From Pseudobowmanella zhangzhouensis (GTDB lineage: Bacteria; Pseudomonadota; Gammaproteobacteria; Enterobacterales; Alteromonadaceae), in NCBI RefSeq assembly GCF_042662685.1, contig NZ_JBHSYO010000003.1:62001-126000 (forward strand): DNA of 64,000 nt, in the 5' to 3' direction. The notes beneath the pieces were generated by a model. The model worked only from the letters and a program-made list of their open reading frames with translations, had not been told where the DNA came from and did no database searches. Position numbers and translations under genes: made by a program. This document shows, one piece after another, positions 18,143 to 26,427 of the stretch. Each line of letters opens with the position of its first letter. Position 1 is the stretch's first letter.

Positions 18143-18170
18143 GTTGAAAAGCATGTTGCCAGCCATACAT
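18143..18170 (+). promoter_or_regulatory. Sigma-32 heat-shock promoter of ibpA-like gene
   Basis: GTTGAAA (18143-18149) and CCATACAT (18163-18170) are 13 bases apart and match the sigma-32 consensus CTTGAAA / CCCATNTA closely. Transcription should start near 18177, giving a leader of about 88 bases. Confidence 0.8.
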
Positions 18171-18176
18171 AGAGTT

Positions 18177-18267
18177 TTGTCGACGCCAGAAGGGTCGGCA
18201 AATCTCGCCGCCGCATTGCGGGGCACACAATTTAACCATATTGCTTAATATTGAGGATATGAACATG
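18177..18267 (+). promoter_or_regulatory. ROSE-like RNA thermometer in ibpA leader
   Basis: The leader ends with TTGCT (18241-18245), an 8-base loop, and AGGA (18254-18257), the ribosome binding site. The TTGCT-against-AGGA pairing with a bulged G is the hallmark of ROSE elements, which melt on heating. Upstream, CCGC/GCGG around the CATT-containing loop (18211-18220) can form a stable supporting hairpin. The call is made from this local pattern; folding was not computed. Confidence 0.65.
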
Positions 18268-18708
18268 CGTAATATCGATTTAACTCCACTTTACCGTTCT
18301 TTCATTGGTTTTGATCACTTAGCGTCTTTAATTGACAACGCTAGTCGCAATGAAAAACAACCCGCTTATCCGCCGTATAACATCGAACTTCTGGCGGAAG
18401 ACAAATATCGCATCAGTATGGCTGTCGCCGGTTTTGCCCCTGAAAATATCGAGATTGAGGTTCAGGACAACACCTTGCGTGTCAGCGGTACCAAAGAAGA
18501 ACAAGGGGAAGAACGTCGCTTCCTGCACAAAGGCATTTCCGAGCGCAGTTTTGAACGCAAGTTTCAGCTTGGGGATCACGTCAAAGTATTAGCCGCCGAC
18601 ATGAAAAACGGCCTGCTACATATTGACTTGGAGCGTGTGATTCCAGAGGCGAAAAAGCCACGCAAAATTGAAATTGGCAGCGGTAATCTGATCGAAAACC
18701 AAGGCTAA
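18265..18708 (+). CDS. ibpA: Small heat-shock protein Hsp20, IbpA/IbpB type
   Basis: The 147-residue protein begins MRNIDLTPLYRSFIGFDHL, nearly the same as E. coli IbpA, which fixes the start at 18265 (GAGG eight bases upstream) rather than the earlier TTG or ATG. The alpha-crystallin domain follows: YNIELLAEDKYRISMAVAGFAPENIEIEV to ERSFERKFQLGDHVKVLAADMKNGLLHIDLER in separate strands, then a short C-terminal tail. It is an ATP-independent holdase that binds unfolding proteins during heat stress. The sigma-32 promoter and ROSE-like leader predict double heat control. Confidence 0.95.
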   Translation: MRNIDLTPLYRSFIGFDHLASLIDNASRNEKQPAYPPYNIELLAEDKYRISMAVAGFAPENIEIEVQDNTLRVSGTKEEQGEERRFLHKGISERSFERKFQLGDHVKVLAADMKNGLLHIDLERVIPEAKKPRKIEIGSGNLIENQG

Positions 18709-18738
18709 TTCGCGCTCTTTTCTCCCTGTTAGATTGTA

Positions 18739-18765
18739 AGCGGCCCTATGTGGGCCGCTTTTTTA
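18739..18765 (+). terminator. Rho-independent terminator of ibpA
   Basis: AGCGGCCC (18739-18746), loop TATGT, GGGCCGCT (18752-18759), T run to 18764. It overlaps the stop codon of the convergent hydrolase gene. Confidence 0.88.
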
Positions 18766-19539
18766 TTGCTCGCTTTGCAGAAATGCCTGCCAGTGCGGAT
18801 TTACCAGATCAGGATGTGTCACCGGCGCCATATGGCCCGCATCAATCCATCGAAGTTCCACAGCTGGGGCATGCGCATTAATCTGTTCGGCAACGGCATG
18901 AGCGGAAGGCTGTGATTGACGGCCACACAGCAACAAGGTTGGTACATGAAACGTGCGCAGATCCGATGCGGTCAGCGAGGAGCCTATCAATGCTTCAAAA
19001 TCCAGCTCCACCTTGGCAACCTGGGCGGTAAATTGTTGTCGTATTTTTTCTGGCAGCTGTGCAAAAAAGCCTGTGCCATTCCAATAGTCGAGGAACACGC
19101 CCGCAGCCTGCGCGGCATCGACTCCATGCATTTGCCCGGCTAGTGCAATAACCTCGTTACGGACAGGATGGCTGGCAGGCAGTAAATGAAATGCGACCGG
19201 TTCGTACAGCGCCAGTTTCCCTACACGCGCGCTGTGCTGTGCAGCTAACAACAGCGCGCATGCACCACCAAAGGAGTGCCCCACCAGATCAAAGTGCACC
19301 ACGTCCAACGAGCGCAAAATTCCCAACACCCGCTCAACCTCAAGCTGTAACGAATGAGGGCGTTCCCCGGGCGCAGACGGTGCACTGCCGTACCCATATA
19401 GATCAATCATTATGAGCTTTCGTTCATCCGCCATGCTCATCGCAAATAACGAAAACTGACGATGACTACTCATGGAACTGTGTAAACAAACCACAGGGGT
19501 TCCGGTGCCTGCTCCAACGATTTTGTATCCTGAACTCAT
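18763..19539 (-). CDS. Alpha/beta hydrolase
   Basis: The ATG at 19539 (GGAAG upstream) gives 258 residues. An ATG further up at 19563 lies inside the adk terminator hairpin and is rejected. The protein has the oxyanion region VVCLHSSMSSH, the nucleophile elbow LVGHSFGGACAL, a strand VPTLLLCGRQSQPSA that usually carries the acid, and the catalytic His in WIDAGHMAPV. No signal peptide is seen, so it is cytoplasmic. The substrate is unknown; the pattern fits esterases and haloperoxidase-like hydrolases in general. It follows adk across a terminator, so it may depend on read-through or its own promoter. Confidence 0.85.
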   Translation of the reverse strand: MSSGYKIVGAGTGTPVVCLHSSMSSHRQFSLFAMSMADERKLIMIDLYGYGSAPSAPGERPHSLQLEVERVLGILRSLDVVHFDLVGHSFGGACALLLAAQHSARVGKLALYEPVAFHLLPASHPVRNEVIALAGQMHGVDAAQAAGVFLDYWNGTGFFAQLPEKIRQQFTAQVAKVELDFEALIGSSLTASDLRTFHVPTLLLCGRQSQPSAHAVAEQINAHAPAVELRWIDAGHMAPVTHPDLVNPHWQAFLQSEQ

Positions 19540-19551
19540 CTTTCTTCCATT

Positions 19552-19578
19552 AAAAAAGCCCACCGAAGTGGGCTTTTT
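19552..19578 (-). terminator. Rho-independent terminator of adk
   Basis: On the minus strand AAAAAGCCCAC, loop TTCG, GTGGGCTTTTT (19578 to 19553). It is symmetric and 13 bases after the adk stop. Confidence 0.88.
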
Positions 19579-19590
19579 CGCTATGTTTGA

Positions 19591-20235
19591 TTAACCCAGC
19601 AATGCCGCCAGGGTTTTACTCACATCGCTTACCTGCGCGGTACCATCGAGACGATGGAACTGGCACTGACCATTTTCAGCCTGTGCTTTGTAATAGGCTA
19701 CCAGTGGCTCAGTTTGCTCGTGATAAACCCCCAGACGCTTACGCACCGTAGCTTCTTCATCATCCGGGCGGATCACTAAATCTTCGCCGGTGATATCATC
19801 CTTACCTTCCACTTTCGGTGGATTGTATACGATGTGGTATACACGGCCAGATGACGGGTGAACACGACGACCAGCCATACGACCAACAATTACGTCATCT
19901 GGTACATCAAATTCAATTACATGGTCAATCTCAACGCCATTCTCGACCATGGCATCCGCCTGAGGGATAGTGCGCGGGAAACCATCGAGGAGGAAACCGT
20001 TTTTACAGTCAGGTTGCGCGATGCGCTCTTTCACCAGGCCAATAATAATGTCATCCGACACTAGTTTGCCCTCGTCCATGACTTTTTTCGCGGCCAGGCC
20101 CATTTCTGTGCCAGCTTTAATTGCGGCCCGTAACATATCACCGGTAGAAATTTGCGGGATATCGTATTTACCCATTAAAAACTGGGCCTGTGTGCCTTTT
20201 CCAGCACCGGGGGCGCCGAGCAAAATAATGCGCAT
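19591..20235 (-). CDS. adk: Adenylate kinase
   Basis: The 214-residue enzyme has the P-loop GAPGAGKGTQ at residues 7-16, the AMP-binding ISTGDMLRAAIK, the DGFPRTIPQA motif, and a long LID domain (VHPSSGRVYHIVYNPPK) without the zinc cysteines of Gram-positive enzymes. It interconverts ATP plus AMP and two ADP, keeping adenylate pools balanced in the cytoplasm. Length equals that of E. coli Adk. It follows htpG, as in E. coli. Confidence 0.98.
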   Translation of the reverse strand: MRIILLGAPGAGKGTQAQFLMGKYDIPQISTGDMLRAAIKAGTEMGLAAKKVMDEGKLVSDDIIIGLVKERIAQPDCKNGFLLDGFPRTIPQADAMVENGVEIDHVIEFDVPDDVIVGRMAGRRVHPSSGRVYHIVYNPPKVEGKDDITGEDLVIRPDDEEATVRKRLGVYHEQTEPLVAYYKAQAENGQCQFHRLDGTAQVSDVSKTLAALLG

Positions 20236-20386
20236 GCGGTGTCCTCTTGCGTGAGATTATTAAGAATTTAAGAAAGCCGAACTTTACCCATTTAGCGTAA
20301 AGGTTACAAGCCAGTCTAGGCCTTAAATACCGGATTAACAGGGCTTTTGTGCGTATCAAATCTAAGACATTGGTCGAATCATAGAT

Positions 20387-20412
20387 ATAAAAAAGCGGGC
20401 TTTCGCCCGCTT
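20387..20412 (-). terminator. Rho-independent terminator of htpG
   Basis: On the minus strand AAGCGGGC, loop GAAA, GCCCGCTT then a T run ending near 20389. It lies 15 bases after the htpG stop codon. Confidence 0.88.
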
Positions 20413-20426
20413 GCATAACCTTGTGC

Positions 20427-22349
20427 TTACTTGACCAAATCTAACAGTAATTTGTTTAGTTTAGTGACAAAGGCACTGGGATTTTTTAACGCACCTTGCT
20501 CAGTCAGTAGCGCTTGCTCCAGCAACACTTCACTCCACTGGCCAAATTGTTGCTCATCCTGAATGTCCGCCAGGATCTTCACCAATTGATGCTCTGGATT
20601 TAGCTCCAGCGTGTACTGAATTTCCGGTACGCTCTGGCCTGCCGCCGCCATCAGTTTCATCATCTGGGTACTCATACCCATGTCATCAGCAACCACACAG
20701 GCGGGTGACTCAGTCAGACGATGAGTGAACTTCACTTCCTTAACCTTGGTGCCCAACGAGGTTTTCACGCGCTCCAGTACGCCCTCAACCTGTTTCTCGG
20801 CTTCTTCGTGGGCTTTCTTGCTTTCTTCATCTTCCAGGTCACCCAAATCCAGAGCACCACGTGCAACAGACTGGAATGCCTTCTCTTTGTAATCAGTCAG
20901 ATGAGACATTAACCATTCATCGATACGCTCAGACATCAGCAGCACTTCAATGCCTTTTTTGCGGAAGATCTCCAGATGCGGGCTGGATTGCGCCGCTTCG
21001 AAGCTATCTGCCACCACGTAATAAATCTTATCTTGCCCTTCTTTCATACGCGCCAGATAGTCATCCAGCGACACGGTCTGCGCGGCGGAGTTATCCTGCG
21101 TTGATGCAAAACGTAGCAAGCCAGCGATCTTCTCACGGTTGGCAAAATCTTCAGCCGGGCCTTCTTTGAGCACATTACCGAACTCTTTCCAGAAGGTTTG
21201 ATAATTATCTGGCTCGTTCTTGGCCATTTTCTCCAGCATGCTTAATACACGCTTGGTACAGCCCTGACGCATCGCCTGCGTAATTTTGTTGTCCTGCAGG
21301 ATTTCCCGTGACACGTTTAGCGGTAAATCATTGGAGTCCAGCAGGCCTTTAACAAAGCGCAGATAAGTCGGCATAAACTGCTCGGCGTCATCCATGATAA
21401 ACACGCGCTGCACATACAATTTCAGGCCATGTTTCTGGTCACGGTTCCACATATCAAATGGTGCTTTGGCCGGGATATACAACAAACTGGTATATTCCGT
21501 TTTACCTTCCACCCGGTTGTGCGCCCAACTCAGCGGATCACCAAAGTCATGGGAGATATGTTTATAAAACTCTTTGTATTCCTCGTCGCTGACCTCAGAT
21601 TTTTCACGGGTCCACAACGCGGTCGCTTTGTTTACCACTTCCCACTTGGCTGGCTCGCCTGGGATCTTTTCACCATCCGCGCCGTCTTGCTCCGGCACTT
21701 CGGCTTTAAACATCTCAACCGGAATACTAATGTGGTCTGAATACTTGGACACGATGCGACGTAATCGCCAATCGTCCAGATACTCTTTCTCGTCTTCACG
21801 CAGGTGCAGGGTAATCTCAGTACCGCGATCTGCCTTTTCAATATCCGCGATGGTGAAATCCCCCTCGCCAGCAGACTCCCACTGTACCGCTTTGCTGGCA
21901 TCAACGCCGGCAGCGCGGGTACGCACGGTGACTTTATCGGCAACGATAAACGCCGAATAGAACCCCACACCAAATTGACCAATCAGACGCGAGTCCTTGG
22001 CCTGATCGCCGGATAATTTACTGAAGAATTCCTTGGTGCCGGATTTAGCGATAGTACCCAGGTTCTCAATCACTTCTTCACGGGTCATGCCGATGCCGTT
22101 ATCAGAAATGGTCAGGGTGCCTTTGTCCTGATCTACCGATAAGCGCACTCGCAGTTCACCATCGTTTTCATACAGGCTGTTATCGGACAACGCGCGGAAA
22201 CGTAACTTATCTGCCGCATCCGCCGCGTTAGATACCAGCTCGCGCAAAAAGATTTCCTTGTTGGAGTACAAGGAATGAATCATTAACTGAAGTAGTTGCT
22301 TAACTTCTGTCTGAAAGCCATGCGTTTCTTTGTGGGCTGTTTCAGCCAT
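20427..22349 (-). CDS. htpG: Molecular chaperone HtpG (Hsp90)
   Basis: The ATG at 22349, with GGGGAG nine bases upstream, gives 640 residues starting MAETAHKETHGFQTEV, in line with E. coli HtpG; nine further upstream codons are unlikely. The GHKL ATPase domain shows HSLYSNKEIFLRELVSNAADA, ISDNGIGMTREEV and GQFGVGFYSAF, followed by the middle domain with the catalytic Arg region (LPLNVSREILQ) and the C-terminal dimerisation domain. It is a cytosolic ATP-driven chaperone dimer. A sigma-32 promoter lies upstream and a terminator downstream, so it can be transcribed apart from recR. Confidence 0.98.
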   Translation of the reverse strand: MAETAHKETHGFQTEVKQLLQLMIHSLYSNKEIFLRELVSNAADAADKLRFRALSDNSLYENDGELRVRLSVDQDKGTLTISDNGIGMTREEVIENLGTIAKSGTKEFFSKLSGDQAKDSRLIGQFGVGFYSAFIVADKVTVRTRAAGVDASKAVQWESAGEGDFTIADIEKADRGTEITLHLREDEKEYLDDWRLRRIVSKYSDHISIPVEMFKAEVPEQDGADGEKIPGEPAKWEVVNKATALWTREKSEVSDEEYKEFYKHISHDFGDPLSWAHNRVEGKTEYTSLLYIPAKAPFDMWNRDQKHGLKLYVQRVFIMDDAEQFMPTYLRFVKGLLDSNDLPLNVSREILQDNKITQAMRQGCTKRVLSMLEKMAKNEPDNYQTFWKEFGNVLKEGPAEDFANREKIAGLLRFASTQDNSAAQTVSLDDYLARMKEGQDKIYYVVADSFEAAQSSPHLEIFRKKGIEVLLMSERIDEWLMSHLTDYKEKAFQSVARGALDLGDLEDEESKKAHEEAEKQVEGVLERVKTSLGTKVKEVKFTHRLTESPACVVADDMGMSTQMMKLMAAAGQSVPEIQYTLELNPEHQLVKILADIQDEQQFGQWSEVLLEQALLTEQGALKNPSAFVTKLNKLLLDLVK

Positions 22350-22422
22350 AGCAATAGTCTCCCCAAATTGCATCAACGATTAGGCGGTTACCCTGACCGG
22401 ATAACCTGTTTCAATGACATGC

Positions 22423-22451
22423 TAGATAGGGATGAAACGGTACTTTTCAAG
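22423..22451 (-). promoter_or_regulatory. Sigma-32 heat-shock promoter of htpG
   Basis: On the minus strand CTTGAAA (22451-22445) and CCTATCTA (22430-22423) are 14 bases apart, close to the sigma-32 consensus. The start point would be near 22416, giving a leader of about 67 bases. The -35 box lies just after the recR stop codon. Confidence 0.82.
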
Positions 22452-22464
22452 CACCGTTTGAAGA

Positions 22465-23064
22465 TTAGAGAGATTTTCTACCGGCAAATGCGTGGGTTAA
22501 GGTGTTACCGTCGATATATTCAAGCTCGCCACCAAATGGCACCCCATGGGCAATACGACTGGCATTGACATTGTGCTGCTTGCACAGCTGCGCGATGTAA
22601 TGAGCAGTTGCCTCACCTTCCACCGTTGGGTTAGTGGCCAGAATCACTTCTTCGATTTGCAGCTCACTGAGTTGCTGTGCCAACAGGTCTAAGCCAATAT
22701 CCGCAGGGCCAATCCCGTCGATCGGCGACAAATGCCCCATCAGCACAAAATAGCGGCCTTTAAATTCTGCGGTTTGCTCAATCGCCATTACATCCTGAGG
22801 CGACTCAACCACACAGATTTGTGCACTTTCGCCACGCAAACCATCGGCGCAGATATCACACAAATTCTGCTCGGTGAACGTACGACATTGCTGGCAATGC
22901 TGAACATGTTGCATGGCATTGTGCAATGCCACACTCAGCTGCATCGCGCCATTGCGATTACGCTCCAAAAGCTGAAACGCCATACGCTGGGCACTTTTCT
23001 GGCCAACACCGGGCAGGCATTTAAGACTGGTGATTAATTCATTAATTAGCGGACTAAACTTCAT
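22465..23064 (-). CDS. recR: Recombination mediator RecR
   Basis: The 199-residue protein has the helix-hairpin-helix LKCLPGVGQKSAQRMAFQLL near residues 13-32, a four-cysteine zinc finger (CQQCRTFTEQNLCDIC), the Toprim motif ICVVESPQDVMAIE, and the C-terminal Walker-B-like stretch LATNPTVEGEATA. With RecO and RecF it loads RecA on gapped DNA. It follows ebfC by 35 bases in the usual dnaX-ebfC-recR order. Confidence 0.98.
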   Translation of the reverse strand: MKFSPLINELITSLKCLPGVGQKSAQRMAFQLLERNRNGAMQLSVALHNAMQHVQHCQQCRTFTEQNLCDICADGLRGESAQICVVESPQDVMAIEQTAEFKGRYFVLMGHLSPIDGIGPADIGLDLLAQQLSELQIEEVILATNPTVEGEATAHYIAQLCKQHNVNASRIAHGVPFGGELEYIDGNTLTHAFAGRKSL

Positions 23065-23099
23065 GCAATGTAGCCGGCATCAGCCGGCCCTCAGAGAGA

Positions 23100-23426
23100 T
23101 CAGAAAGGCATTTTGAAGCCAGGTGGCAAACCCATGCCACCGGTAATGCTGGACATTTTTTCTTTGCTGGTTTGCTCGACGCGCTGCGCGGCGTCGTTAA
23201 TCGCGGCAGCTATTAAATCTTCCAGCATGTCTTTTTCGTCTTCCATTAAGGACTCGTCGATCTCTACGCGACGCACATTGTGGTTACAGGTCATGGTAAC
23301 TTTAACCAGACCCGCGCCAGACTGCCCAACGACTTCCAGATCAGCCAATTCTTGCTGGGCTCGTTGCATGCGCTCCTGCATTTGCTGCGCTTGCTTCATG
23401 ATATTGCCCATTCCACCTTTAAACAT
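23100..23426 (-). CDS. ebfC: YbaB/EbfC nucleoid-associated protein
   Basis: A 108-residue protein beginning MFKGGMGNIMKQAQQMQERM, with the family's amphipathic N-terminal helix (residues 8-30), the strand-turn GLVKVTMTCNHNVRRVEID, and a Gly/Pro/Met-rich tail GGMGLPPGFKMPF. Homologues form a tweezer-shaped dimer that binds DNA. It is 20 bases after dnaX and upstream of recR, an arrangement conserved across bacteria. Confidence 0.96.
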   Translation of the reverse strand: MFKGGMGNIMKQAQQMQERMQRAQQELADLEVVGQSGAGLVKVTMTCNHNVRRVEIDESLMEDEKDMLEDLIAAAINDAAQRVEQTSKEKMSSITGGMGLPPGFKMPF

Positions 23427-23446
23427 ATTTGCCTCGCTTGTTTATC

Positions 23447-25681
23447 TTATTCATTTACTGCACGGATGCTCTGCGTGTCGACTTCCGCCGCAAAAGTTTG
23501 CTGCAGTAACTGCACGCCAGCATCCTGTTGAATGGTTTTAATTGCTTCCTGGTGGCGCATTTTATTCACCGCCTGTTGGATCGCAAACGGTGTATTTTTC
23601 GGCTCACCTAATTGAATATTTACCGTCACCGGCTTTTGCCATAGCTGGCTCAGTGCCTGCTGTAACTGGCCTTGTGTATTGGGATTAATCAAATGCTGCT
23701 GCGATTGCAACAAGACGAGTTCACAGCCATCTGGCACGCGGCGCATGGACGAATGTATGGCTAATTGCTTGCTAAGCCCCATCACACCGGATTCTTTAAC
23801 AATGCGGCTCCAGGTATCAATTTGCGCCGCATGGACAACCTTGTGACCGTTTATACTTGCAGGTATTTCGATATCCACGACCACGCCCAACATATCGGCT
23901 TCTACCTGAGCATCCTCCTGTCCTTGCTGCTCTGGTTGTGACGGCGCCCTTACCGCTTGTGCAGGTTCATCCTGCATGTTGGCATCGAATTCGAAGTCAG
24001 CCATTGGCGCCACGTCCTGATTATCATCCGGAATCGTCGCGTCGTCCCAGGGCGGCGGCTCATTATCAATTGGCTGCGCGGTGGTGACTGCGGATGTCTC
24101 AATAACCTCAGACTCAGTCGATTGCGAAGCGGCACGCTGTTGCATCAACTGTGACATAGACTGGCTTAACGATGTGGTGAGATCATCCGCGTGGGGCTTT
24201 TTTACTACGCTATTATCCTGTTCCGCCTGTTGTTTCAGTGCCTGACGCAACTGCAACAAGGCGTTGGTATTGGCGGCCGGACTGGCAGATACCTGTGAAT
24301 CATCATTATTTTCAGAGTGTGACGTTGCACGAATTTGTTCTTGCTGCTGATTAGTTTCGCCAAGACCCGATATTGATTCATTTTGCATGTCTGCAGACGA
24401 TTCAGATTCAATCTCTGCGACATCCTCTGGCGTCGCTTGTGCAGTTAGCACCTCGGGCTGTAAATCATCACCAAGCGGTTCTTCGCGCATTTGCTCTGCT
24501 TGCTCGAGGATATGCGCCTGCTGTTGTGCTAAATCATCCTCTACCGCTGCCGCACTTTGATATGACGCGGTTAACTGCGCCGGTGTCATACGCAACTTAC
24601 CCGGCGCAAACGCCAGCATGCGCAGAATCGCCATTTCAAAACCACTACGGGGATCTAATGCGAACGGTATATCTTTACGTCCCTGCAGGGCAATTTGATA
24701 AAGCAGTTGGATATGTTCAGCACTGATGGTTTTAGCCAGTTGGTATATCTGTCGCGCTGCGATGGTTTCCAGTTTGCAGGCATCCGGCACAACCTGAGTC
24801 AGAGCAATCTGATGCAATAAGCTTTGTATTTCAGCCAATACCTGCGAGAAATCGGCAGCTTGCATGGCCAGTTGCTCAATTTGCGCAAAGACCTCATTGG
24901 CATCCTGTTGCAACACGGCACTGAGCAACTTAAGCACCTGATTTTTGTCCATCAGGCCCAGCATGTCGGTCACAACTTGCAGTGATACATGACCATTTCC
25001 CTGCGCGATGGCTTGATCCGTCAGGCTGAGCGCATCGCGCATGCTGCCATTTGCGGCTCTGGCTAATTGCGCTAACGCATCGGGTTCAAACAGCAGCTGT
25101 TCCTGTTGAAGCACGTGGCCAAGCTGACCGACGATTTGCTCGCGGGACATGGCTTTAAGATTAAACTGCAGGCAGCGGGATAAAATGGTTACCGGTAGCT
25201 TTTGTGGATCGGTCGTAGCCAATAAGAATTTAACGTGTGGCGGTGGCTCTTCCAGCGTTTTTAACAAAGCATTGAAGCTGTGCTTAGACAGCATGTGTAC
25301 TTCGTCGATGAGGTAAACCTTGTAGCGGCCTCGTGTTGGTTTGTATTGCACGTTATCCAGAATATCGCGGGTATCTTCCACTTTTGTTCTGGACGCCGCA
25401 TCAATTTCCAACAGGTCGATAAAGCTGCCTTGATCGATATCCTGACAGGTAGCGCATTGACCACAAGGCGTGGCCGTCATACCTGTCTCACAGTTCAGGC
25501 TTTTCGAGAAAATCCGTGCGATGGTGGTCTTCCCCACCCCGCGGGTACCTGTGAATAAATAAGCGTGGTGCAGTCGATTGTTTTCCAGCGCGTTGGTAAT
25601 AGCGGCAACGACATGTTCCTGCCCTACCAACTGCGCGAAATTCTGCGGACGCCATTTACGCGCCAGTACCTGATAACTCAC
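23447..25681 (-). CDS. dnaX: DNA polymerase III subunits tau and gamma
   Basis: The full frame encodes a 744-residue tau subunit. The AAA+ clamp-loader core shows P-loop GTRGVGKTT (residues 45-53), a zinc module with four cysteines (NCETGMTATPCGQCATC), Walker B LIDEVHMLS, and the sensor SRC arginine-finger motif in ILSRCLQFNL. A Gln/Glu/Ala-rich linker spans roughly residues 390-600, and the C-terminal domain V that contacts the alpha subunit follows. Codons 494-495 (AAA AAG) lie in an A AAA AAG slippery site, so a gamma form of about 499 residues is expected. The gene sits between apt and ebfC. Confidence 0.97.
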   Translation of the reverse strand: MSYQVLARKWRPQNFAQLVGQEHVVAAITNALENNRLHHAYLFTGTRGVGKTTIARIFSKSLNCETGMTATPCGQCATCQDIDQGSFIDLLEIDAASRTKVEDTRDILDNVQYKPTRGRYKVYLIDEVHMLSKHSFNALLKTLEEPPPHVKFLLATTDPQKLPVTILSRCLQFNLKAMSREQIVGQLGHVLQQEQLLFEPDALAQLARAANGSMRDALSLTDQAIAQGNGHVSLQVVTDMLGLMDKNQVLKLLSAVLQQDANEVFAQIEQLAMQAADFSQVLAEIQSLLHQIALTQVVPDACKLETIAARQIYQLAKTISAEHIQLLYQIALQGRKDIPFALDPRSGFEMAILRMLAFAPGKLRMTPAQLTASYQSAAAVEDDLAQQQAHILEQAEQMREEPLGDDLQPEVLTAQATPEDVAEIESESSADMQNESISGLGETNQQQEQIRATSHSENNDDSQVSASPAANTNALLQLRQALKQQAEQDNSVVKKPHADDLTTSLSQSMSQLMQQRAASQSTESEVIETSAVTTAQPIDNEPPPWDDATIPDDNQDVAPMADFEFDANMQDEPAQAVRAPSQPEQQGQEDAQVEADMLGVVVDIEIPASINGHKVVHAAQIDTWSRIVKESGVMGLSKQLAIHSSMRRVPDGCELVLLQSQQHLINPNTQGQLQQALSQLWQKPVTVNIQLGEPKNTPFAIQQAVNKMRHQEAIKTIQQDAGVQLLQQTFAAEVDTQSIRAVNE
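24183..24203 (-). promoter_or_regulatory. Programmed -1 frameshift site in dnaX
   Basis: On the minus strand the heptamer A AAA AAG occupies 24203-24197 in the correct phase (last base of a GTA codon, then AAA AAG). After a -1 slip the next codons read GCC CCA CGC GGA and then TGA at 24185-24183. The same heptamer drives gamma synthesis in E. coli dnaX. An AGGA about 12 bases upstream could act as the stimulatory Shine-Dalgarno-like element. I do not see a strong downstream hairpin. Confidence 0.8.
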
Positions 25682-25694
25682 GGTAATTCTCTCC

Positions 25695-26222
25695 CTAGAA
25701 CTGGCACAATGCGAACGGCGTTAACCCCGCTTTTTCCAGTACCGATTCACCACCTAATTCTGGTAACGATACAACAAATGCTGCGTGCTCAACATGGCCA
25801 CCCAATTCACGTACCAATTCAGCTGTTGCAGCAATGGTGCCACCAGTGGCTAACAAATCGTCGACCAGCAGAACGTTTTCACCGTGAGAAACGGCGTCTT
25901 TGTGGATCTCCAGACTATCTTCACCGTATTCCAGCTGATAGCTGCGGCTAATGACCGCGCCTGGCAATTTATGTGGCTTACGCACCGGAATAAAGCCAAC
26001 ACCCAGCGCCAGCGCTAGTGGCGCGCCGAAAATAAACCCGCGCGCTTCAGTACCGACAACCTTATCGAACTTTATCCCTTTATAATGGGCAACGATTTGG
26101 TCAATGGTGGCCTGAAACGCCTGCGGATGTGCCATAAGTGACGTCATATCACGAAACATAATGCCCGGTTTTGGATAATCCGGAATGGTTCGGATCGATG
26201 ACTTAATCTGCTCTGGCGTCAA
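25695..26222 (-). CDS. apt: Adenine phosphoribosyltransferase
   Basis: The 175-residue enzyme contains IPDYPKPGIMFRDMT, the adenine-site stretch GTEARGFIFGAPLALALG, and the PRPP-binding loop VLLVDDLLATGGT near residue 120. It salvages adenine to AMP. The start is a TTG at 26222 with AAGGA eight bases upstream; no in-frame ATG gives the full conserved N terminus. It stands 13 bases upstream of dnaX, the same order as in E. coli. Confidence 0.96.
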   Translation of the reverse strand: MTPEQIKSSIRTIPDYPKPGIMFRDMTSLMAHPQAFQATIDQIVAHYKGIKFDKVVGTEARGFIFGAPLALALGVGFIPVRKPHKLPGAVISRSYQLEYGEDSLEIHKDAVSHGENVLLVDDLLATGGTIAATAELVRELGGHVEHAAFVVSLPELGGESVLEKAGLTPFALCQF

Positions 26223-26243
26223 AATAAAAATCCTTATTTAATC

Positions 26244-26366
26244 TTAATGGAAAAAGAATACGTCCCAACCTGCGAGCGTTGGAGCCAGTGCCATCAGCAC
26301 TAATGCTACCAGGGCAGCTAACAGGTACTTTACATTGAATGGATCTTTGAAATTTGGATCAGCCAT
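26244..26366 (-). CDS. Small 40-residue membrane protein
   Basis: An ATG at 26366 preceded by GGAGAG opens a 40-codon frame ending in TAA at 26244. The product starts MADPNFKDPFNVKYLL, has one hydrophobic helix at about residues 14-32, and ends GWDVFFFH. A polar, acidic start and an aromatic, histidine-ended tail flank the helix. I do not recognise the family. It lies 61 bases after the hvfC-like gene and 21 bases before apt on the same strand, so it could be the last gene of the metallophore operon or a leader of the apt-dnaX operon. The good ribosome site and clean single-helix protein support real coding. Confidence 0.6.
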   Translation of the reverse strand: MADPNFKDPFNVKYLLAALVALVLMALAPTLAGWDVFFFH

Positions 26367-26427
26367 ACTACTTACTCTCCGATTAACAGGCGACAAATGG
26401 TAGCGGAAAGTCGTAAAAATTAACAGA

